Shown here one piece after another: positions 59,403 to 64,000 of a DNA stretch of 64,000 nucleotides; positions within the stretch are counted from its first letter, which is position 1; every line of letters begins with the position of its first letter. The translations under genes and the position numbers were made by a program. Below the pieces are notes generated by a model, which did no database searches, was not told where the DNA came from, and saw nothing but the letters and a program-made list of their open reading frames with translations. This stretch comes from KBS-83 sp051025295 (lineage in GTDB: Bacteria; Acidobacteriota; Terriglobia; Terriglobales; Acidobacteriaceae), in assembly GCA_051025295.1 (NCBI GenBank), contig JBMGJV010000008.1; one strand, written 5' to 3'.

Positions 59403-60501
59403 CCACTGGTTCCGCGCGGCGCTCCTCCTGATCCTCCTGCCCGCATCCGCGGGTGTTCTGCGTGCACAGGCTCCCGCGCCTGCGCAGCCCGCAGAACAGC
59501 AGCCGCCGCTCAACGTGGACCGCGATCCTGTGCCGTCTCCCGATCCGGTCGGTGCGCCAGCCCCTGCCGGGCAAGCGCCGGCCAAGAACGACCAGTTGAC
59601 GCGCGGCAAGGGTGGCTACACGCTGACCCGGAATGTCGACGAGGTGGTGCTGAACGCCACCGTAATCGACGAGCACCAGCGTCTGGTGAACGGGCTGACC
59701 CGGGACGACTTCCACGTGACCGAGGACGGCGCGCCGCAGGCCATCACCTCGCTGCAGGAGCAGGATGTGCCGGTATCGATCGGCCTGCTGGTCGATAACT
59801 CGGGCTCCATGCGGGTAAAGCGTCAGGCGGTGAACCAGGCCGCGCTGGACATGGTGCGGGCGTCGAATCCGCAGGATGAGACCTTTGTCGTGAACTTCGC
59901 GGATGAGGCGTACATCGACCAGGACTTCACCGCGGACCTCAACCGCCTGCGGGATGGCCTCTCGCACATCGATTCGAAGGGCGGAACGGCGCTCTACGAC
60001 GCCGTCATCGCGTCAGCCGATTACATGGCGAAGAGTGCGAAGAAGGCGAAGGAAGTGTTGCTGATCATCACAGATGGCGAGGACAACGCCTCCGGCACCA
60101 ACCTCGAAGAGACAGTGCGCCGCATCCAGGACCTGCAGGGTCCGGTGGTGTATTCGATCGGGCTGCTGTTCGACGAGGGTGGCGGGCGTGAATCGCGCCG
60201 GGCGCGGCGCGCGCTGCAACTGCTCTCGGACGAGACGGGCGGTCTCGCGTTCTTCCCCAAGAACATCGGCCAGGTGGACGAGATCGCGGCTGAGGTCGCG
60301 CGTGATATCCGCAACCAGTACACCATCGGCTACCACTCGACTAAGCCGGCGAGCCAGGGCGGCTACCGCGTGGTCCACGTGGATGCACATGCGCGCGGCT
60401 ATGGCCGTCTGACGGTGCGTACACGTGCCGGTTATTTCCCGCACACGGCGACGAGCGCGGGCGCCAAGGCCGGGCCCGCTCCGGCGACGCCCGCCCACTA
60501 A
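59386..60501 (+). CDS. exported VWFA-related acidobacterial protein (VWA domain) 2
   Basis: A 371-residue paralogue of the preceding gene, overlapping its end by 17 nt. Signal peptide about 1-28 (FRAALLLILLPASAGVLRAQ), a Pro/Ala-rich segment (29-65), then NVDEVVLNATVIDEHQRLVNGLTRDDFHVTEDG and a VWA domain with D137-x-S139-x-S141 and LLIITDGEDNASG. Both end with a short IRNQYTIGYH/ELRNQYVLGYK beta segment. The pair probably arose by tandem duplication and works together. A start at ATG 59368 is possible. Confidence 0.9.
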   Translation: MPHRNSHWFRAALLLILLPASAGVLRAQAPAPAQPAEQQPPLNVDRDPVPSPDPVGAPAPAGQAPAKNDQLTRGKGGYTLTRNVDEVVLNATVIDEHQRLVNGLTRDDFHVTEDGAPQAITSLQEQDVPVSIGLLVDNSGSMRVKRQAVNQAALDMVRASNPQDETFVVNFADEAYIDQDFTADLNRLRDGLSHIDSKGGTALYDAVIASADYMAKSAKKAKEVLLIITDGEDNASGTNLEETVRRIQDLQGPVVYSIGLLFDEGGGRESRRARRALQLLSDETGGLAFFPKNIGQVDEIAAEVARDIRNQYTIGYHSTKPASQGGYRVVHVDAHARGYGRLTVRTRAGYFPHTATSAGAKAGPAPATPAH

Positions 60502-60506
60502 ACCCG

Positions 60507-61700
60507 CTAAAGCATACGACGCAAGCGAAGCTGCACGGTACGCGGGCTTCCTTCGTGCGCTACTTCAAGGTGCACAGCCGCGCCCGGCGTGCTGCGTAGT
60601 GCGCGCGTGACGCTGCCCAGCTCCGCCCCGGTGAGCGACTTGCCCTCCATGCGGAGGAGCAGGTCGCCCGGCGCAAGGTGCGCCTCGGCTGCGGGCGAAC
60701 CCGGAATCACGGCGGCAATCGCGAGTTTGCCGTCGTCCCCCGCGCGCAGCACCAGCCCGCTCATGTCTGCCTCGAACGGCTGCTGCATGCGGCGCCCCGG
60801 CTCCAGGTAGAGGGTCGCGTACTGCTGATTCAGGACAAAGTTGAAGCGGCGGATCGCTTCAAGGCCGAGCACCCCGGCCAGCCGAGGGTCGCCACCGGCT
60901 GCCTGCTCATGCCCGATCTCAGCGATCGGCTGCTCGAGCGTCAGCGGGCCGAGCTTCAACCCCTTCAGGCGAACGAGCGTCGCGGCTGGCGTCTTACCGG
61001 AGGCGGGCTCTTCCACCTTCGGTCCCGCCGCGAGCCCCGGGTGCGCGGCAACAAAGGACGGCGCAAGCACAATGCCGGGACCGGTCTGTGCCGTGTCGAA
61101 GAGAAAGAGGCCGCTGGCCGTCTCGCCGCCCGGCAGCACCAGTGTGCCTTCGACGAAGGGCAGTCCACCGGCAAACTTCAGCGGCAGCTTCGCGGCGGAC
61201 GAGGGGCAGATGTCCGGACTGAGCAGCGCGCCAACATGGCGGTCAAAGTCGACCGAGAGCGAGTAGCGGTGCATCTCCGGCTCGCCGAGCACGCCTGCGG
61301 TGGGCCGGCCGCTGAGCGCGCGAATGTAGCTGGTCGACGCGGACTTCAGATTCGATGGCGGCAGCGTACGGCGTGCGATCTCGAGCTTCGCCTTGGCGGA
61401 GGGCGCGAGTCCTGCGGCGTGTGCCACCTCCGGATCGACGCTGCTGGCGGTCGCGCTCGTATCCACCACGAAGGCGAGCTCTGGTGAGTTGCCGATGCGC
61501 CCGGGCAGGTAGAGCAGCTCACCCTCCACGGCTACCGGAACGGCGACCAGGCTGTTCACGATGGCGAGCGAGGTCGGCGGCAGCGTCGGCGTGTTCGACC
61601 CGGCGTGCGGCACCCGCTGCGCGATGGCAGGGAAGAGCGTGATAAGGACGAGCGCCGGTCCTGACCAGGGCAGTCGGCGGGTCTTCGGGCGGAGAGCCAT
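60507..61700 (-). CDS. exported aspartyl-protease-like/PDZ protein
   Basis: A 397-residue protein with a signal peptide (about 12-28, SGPALVLITLFPAIAQ). Two retropepsin-like half-domains follow, each with an Asp motif that is not the standard DTG: VVDTSATASS (D80) and FLFDTAQTGPG (D202). The C-terminal PDZ domain (about 305-395) has GLVLRAGDDGKLAIAAVIPGSPAAEAHLAPGDLLLRMEG. DTS and DTA may reduce or abolish catalysis. Convergent with the VWA genes, divergent from the cysteine synthase gene. Confidence 0.8.
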   Translation of the reverse strand: MALRPKTRRLPWSGPALVLITLFPAIAQRVPHAGSNTPTLPPTSLAIVNSLVAVPVAVEGELLYLPGRIGNSPELAFVVDTSATASSVDPEVAHAAGLAPSAKAKLEIARRTLPPSNLKSASTSYIRALSGRPTAGVLGEPEMHRYSLSVDFDRHVGALLSPDICPSSAAKLPLKFAGGLPFVEGTLVLPGGETASGLFLFDTAQTGPGIVLAPSFVAAHPGLAAGPKVEEPASGKTPAATLVRLKGLKLGPLTLEQPIAEIGHEQAAGGDPRLAGVLGLEAIRRFNFVLNQQYATLYLEPGRRMQQPFEADMSGLVLRAGDDGKLAIAAVIPGSPAAEAHLAPGDLLLRMEGKSLTGAELGSVTRALRSTPGAAVHLEVAHEGSPRTVQLRLRRML

Positions 61701-61771
61701 GGACAGCAGTATGCGCGAGCCTTGGGTGTCCCGGACAGGGCAGCGGCGCTGCTACACTGTCCGGTTGCTCT

Positions 61772-62752
61772 ATGCGGACTGACAGCCCCACCCTGACCAC
61801 CCACGGCGCTCTGCGCGTCGCCGACGACATCACAGACCTTGTGGGCCGGACCCCCATGCTGCGGCTGCACCGCCTCGGCGGCCCCGCGCTGGGCGATGTG
61901 TACGCGAAGCTCGAGTTTCTGAACCCGGGCGGCAGCATCAAGGACCGCGCAGCACTGGGCATGATCCTGCGCGCGGAAGAGCAAGGCCTGCTCGCGCCGG
62001 GCGCGCACATCTTCGAGGCAACCGCGGGCAATACGGGTGTCGGGTTGGCGCTGATCGGCGTGAACCGCGGGTATCACGTCACCCTGTTTGTGCCGGAAGG
62101 CTATGCGGAAGAGAAATGCATCCTGATGCGCGGCTTCGGCGCGACCGTAATCCGCACGCCGGAGAAGGACGGGATGCTGGGCGCGATCGCACAAGCGCGT
62201 GCAGCGCTGGCGACTACGCCAGGTTCGTGGGGCGCCTTCCAGTTCGAGAACGAGGCGAACCCCGATTTCCACGAGGAGACGACGGCAGAGGAGATCTGGG
62301 AGCAGATGGAAGGCCGCGTGGACGCAGTGGTGGTGGGCGTCGGCTCGGGCGGCACCTTCTCCGGACTGGCGCGCGGACTAAAGAAGCGTAACCCGCGGCT
62401 GGTCGCGATCGCGGTCGAGACGCAGGGCTCGATCCTGCAGGGCGGCCCGCCGGGACCGCACCGGGTGGAGGGCATCGGGGTCAGCTTCATCCCGAAGACA
62501 TTTCATCCGGAGGCCGCCGACGACATCATCATGGTGCCGGATGACGAGGCGTTCACGATGGTGAAGCGGCTTGCCTCGGAAGAGGGTGTGCTGGCGGGCT
62601 CGAGCGCCGGTGCGAATGTGCATGCCGCGTTCATCGTGGCGCGCAAGCTTGGCCCCGGCAAGCGTGTGGCGACGATCATTGCGGACTCGGCCGAGCGCTA
62701 CCTGTCGAAGAACATTTTCGACGGTGGCCTGATCGCCGGAAGAGATCGCTAG
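61772..62752 (+). CDS. cysteine synthase/cystathionine beta-synthase-like PLP enzyme
   Basis: A 326-residue type II PLP enzyme. Seen: DLVGRTPMLRLHRL, PLP lysine K57 in NPGGSIKDRAA, EATAGNTGVGLALI, VVVGVGSGGTFSGLARGLK, and GVLAGSSAGANVHAAF near the end. It makes cysteine from O-acetylserine and sulfide, or cystathionine from serine and homocysteine; sequence alone does not separate these. A trans-sulfuration gene follows 54 nt downstream, which favours a cystathionine-forming role. ATG at 61772; TACACT 20 nt upstream is a plausible -10. Confidence 0.9.
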   Translation: MRTDSPTLTTHGALRVADDITDLVGRTPMLRLHRLGGPALGDVYAKLEFLNPGGSIKDRAALGMILRAEEQGLLAPGAHIFEATAGNTGVGLALIGVNRGYHVTLFVPEGYAEEKCILMRGFGATVIRTPEKDGMLGAIAQARAALATTPGSWGAFQFENEANPDFHEETTAEEIWEQMEGRVDAVVVGVGSGGTFSGLARGLKKRNPRLVAIAVETQGSILQGGPPGPHRVEGIGVSFIPKTFHPEAADDIIMVPDDEAFTMVKRLASEEGVLAGSSAGANVHAAFIVARKLGPGKRVATIIADSAERYLSKNIFDGGLIAGRDR

Positions 62753-62806
62753 CGATCCCCTGGGCGCGGGTTGCTGCCATAGGCGTCTTTCACAGACACT
62801 GGCAGC

Positions 62807-63973
62807 ATGACCGAGAATCAGCAGGGCTTCGCGACGCGCGCGATCCACGCCGGCCAGCAGCCCGATCCCACGACGGGCGCTGTGAATGTGCCGATCTACC
62901 TCACCTCCACCTATGCGCAGGAGGAGATTGGCAAGAACAAGGGTTACGAATACTCCCGCGTTTCGAACCCCACCCGCACCGCGCTCGAAGAGAACCTGGC
63001 CTCGCTTGAGAATGGCCGGTCCGCGCATGTGTTTGCCAGCGGGATGGCGGCCATCTCGGCGCTGGTCACGATGCTGAAGTCGGGCGATCACGTGATCTGC
63101 GGGTCGAATGTGTACGGCGGCACGCCGCGCCTGTTCAACCAGATCGTCGCGCACTACGGCATCGAGTTCACGTACGTGGACACGAGCGATCCGGAGAACG
63201 TGCGCCGCGCGCTGCAGCCGCGCACTCGACTGGTCCACATCGAGACGCCCACAAACCCGCTGATGCAGTTGACGGACATTCGCGCTGTGAGCCAGGTCTG
63301 CCGTGAGCACGCGCAGAAGGCAGGCGAGGCGGTCGATTTGTGTGTCGACAATACGTTCATGTCGCCGTACTTTCAACGGCCCATCGACCTGGGTGCCGAC
63401 CTGGTGATGCACTCGACGACGAAGTTCCTCAACGGCCACTCCGACGGACTCGGTGGTGTGCTGGTGGCGACGCGGCCGGACCAGGCAGAGCGCTTCGCCT
63501 TTGTGCAGAAGTGCACCGGAGGCATCCTGTCGCCGTTCGAGTCGTACCTGATTCTGCGCGGCGTCAAGACGTTGGCCGTCCGCATGCGGCAGCACGATGC
63601 CAATGGCCGGGCGATCGCCGAGTGGCTGTCGCGGCATCCGCGCGTGGAGAAGGTGTTCTATCCGGGGCTCGCCTCGCATCCGCAGCACGAACTCGCGAAG
63701 CGGCAGATGTCCGGCTTCGGCGCGCTGATCACATTCGAGACCGGCTCACTGGCGCGTGCGAATGAAGTGTTGAAGCGCGTGCGCGTGTGCACGCTGGGCG
63801 AGAGCCTGGGCGGCGTCGAGACGCTGATCTCGCACCCGGCGTCGATGACGCATGCAGCGATCGGGGAAGAGGGCCGCCGCAAGATCGGGCTCACCGATGG
63901 CATGGTGCGCATCTCGGTTGGTATCGAGGATCTGGACGACCTGCTCTCCGACCTCGAACAGGCACTGGCATAA
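62807..63973 (+). CDS. trans-sulfuration PLP enzyme (cystathionine gamma-synthase/lyase type)
   Basis: A 388-residue Cys/Met-metabolism PLP enzyme. Seen: FATRAIHAGQQPDPTTGAVNVPIYLTSTYAQEE, YEYSRVSNPTRTALEENLASLE, ASGMAAISALV, NVYGGTPRLFNQI, VDNTFMSPYFQRPIDLGADLVMHSTTKFLNGHSD with PLP lysine K206, and SLGGVETLISHPASMTHA. The family includes MetB and cystathionine gamma-lyases; with the preceding synthase it likely completes cystathionine-based cysteine or methionine synthesis. ATG at 62807. Confidence 0.92.
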   Translation: MTENQQGFATRAIHAGQQPDPTTGAVNVPIYLTSTYAQEEIGKNKGYEYSRVSNPTRTALEENLASLENGRSAHVFASGMAAISALVTMLKSGDHVICGSNVYGGTPRLFNQIVAHYGIEFTYVDTSDPENVRRALQPRTRLVHIETPTNPLMQLTDIRAVSQVCREHAQKAGEAVDLCVDNTFMSPYFQRPIDLGADLVMHSTTKFLNGHSDGLGGVLVATRPDQAERFAFVQKCTGGILSPFESYLILRGVKTLAVRMRQHDANGRAIAEWLSRHPRVEKVFYPGLASHPQHELAKRQMSGFGALITFETGSLARANEVLKRVRVCTLGESLGGVETLISHPASMTHAAIGEEGRRKIGLTDGMVRISVGIEDLDDLLSDLEQALA

Positions 63974-64000
63974 AGAACAGGCGAAGGCTCCGCACCGTCG

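Overview
The window is a stretch of high-GC chromosome that reads like an Acidobacteriota genome, probably class Terriglobia (Acidobacteriaceae-like). Support for this: two adjacent VWA proteins resemble the VWFA-related acidobacterial family (TIGR03436), a BlaI/M56 pair has a TonB C-terminal domain on the peptidase, and the division/cell-wall (dcw) order is mraZ-rsmH-ftsL-ftsI-murE-murF-mraY-murD-ftsW-murG-murC-ftsQ-ftsA-ftsZ. MurE carries the DNPR meso-diaminopimelate motif and secreted proteins are plentiful, so the cell is inferred to be Gram-negative with DAP-type peptidoglycan. I saw no rRNA, tRNA, CRISPR array, insertion sequence or prophage.

Layout. 1-5.9 kb: a secreted protein cut by the window edge; a response-regulator/HPt plus NarL-type regulator pair; a DUF2339 membrane protein; an OFA-type MFS transporter with its tiny partner protein. 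6-12.3 kb: a PNGase A-like secreted protein, a frameshifted NAD(P)-binding protein, acetyl-CoA synthetase, and a Tat-exported GH28-like protein. 12.3-21.8 kb: a GAF/PAS sensor kinase, a divergent dxs, a small possible lipoprotein, a lipid kinase, an RMD1/YagE-type protein, a frameshifted SRPBCC protein, a fasciclin protein and a DUF2127 membrane protein. 22-48.9 kb: the dcw cluster, starting at a promoter followed by four 10-bp-phased MraZ-type repeats and ending at ftsZ. It is interrupted three times by reverse-strand material: a VapBC-type toxin-antitoxin pair between mraY and murD; small hypotheticals, the BlaI/M56-TonB pair and a large secreted protein between ftsW and murG; and a frameshifted secreted protein plus a Gly-rich secreted protein between murG and murC. 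49-52.7 kb: a secreted penicillin-binding protein, the nnr NAD(P)HX-repair gene (frameshifted) and tsaE. 52.7-58.1 kb: a VOC-like protein, fabI, an AbrB/Doc toxin-antitoxin pair, and a reverse-strand operon DUF1015-amidase-GerMN-murI. 58.3-64 kb: two VWA proteins, a degenerate aspartyl-protease/PDZ protein, a cysteine synthase-like gene and a trans-sulfuration enzyme.

Most of the window serves the cell envelope: precursor synthesis (murI, murC-F, mraY, murG), transpeptidases (ftsI and the extra PBP), amidase, division (ftsL/Q/A/W/Z), isoprenoid supply for lipid carrier (dxs) and fatty acids (fabI). Two toxin-antitoxin modules and a BlaI-type repressor circuit sit among these genes. cysK-like and metB-like genes form a sulfur amino-acid pair at the right end.

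Four genes (near 8139, 20196, 40741 and 51338) are each broken by a one-base change in a run of identical bases, with both halves clearly homologous to a single protein. The shared pattern points to homopolymer errors in the assembly more than to true gene decay, although the A8 and G8 tracts could also be slippage sites. No wholly new system was proven. The best candidates for follow-up are the BlaI/M56-TonB circuit with its paired operators, the perfect 20-bp palindrome upstream of murG, and the toxin-antitoxin modules embedded in essential envelope genes.
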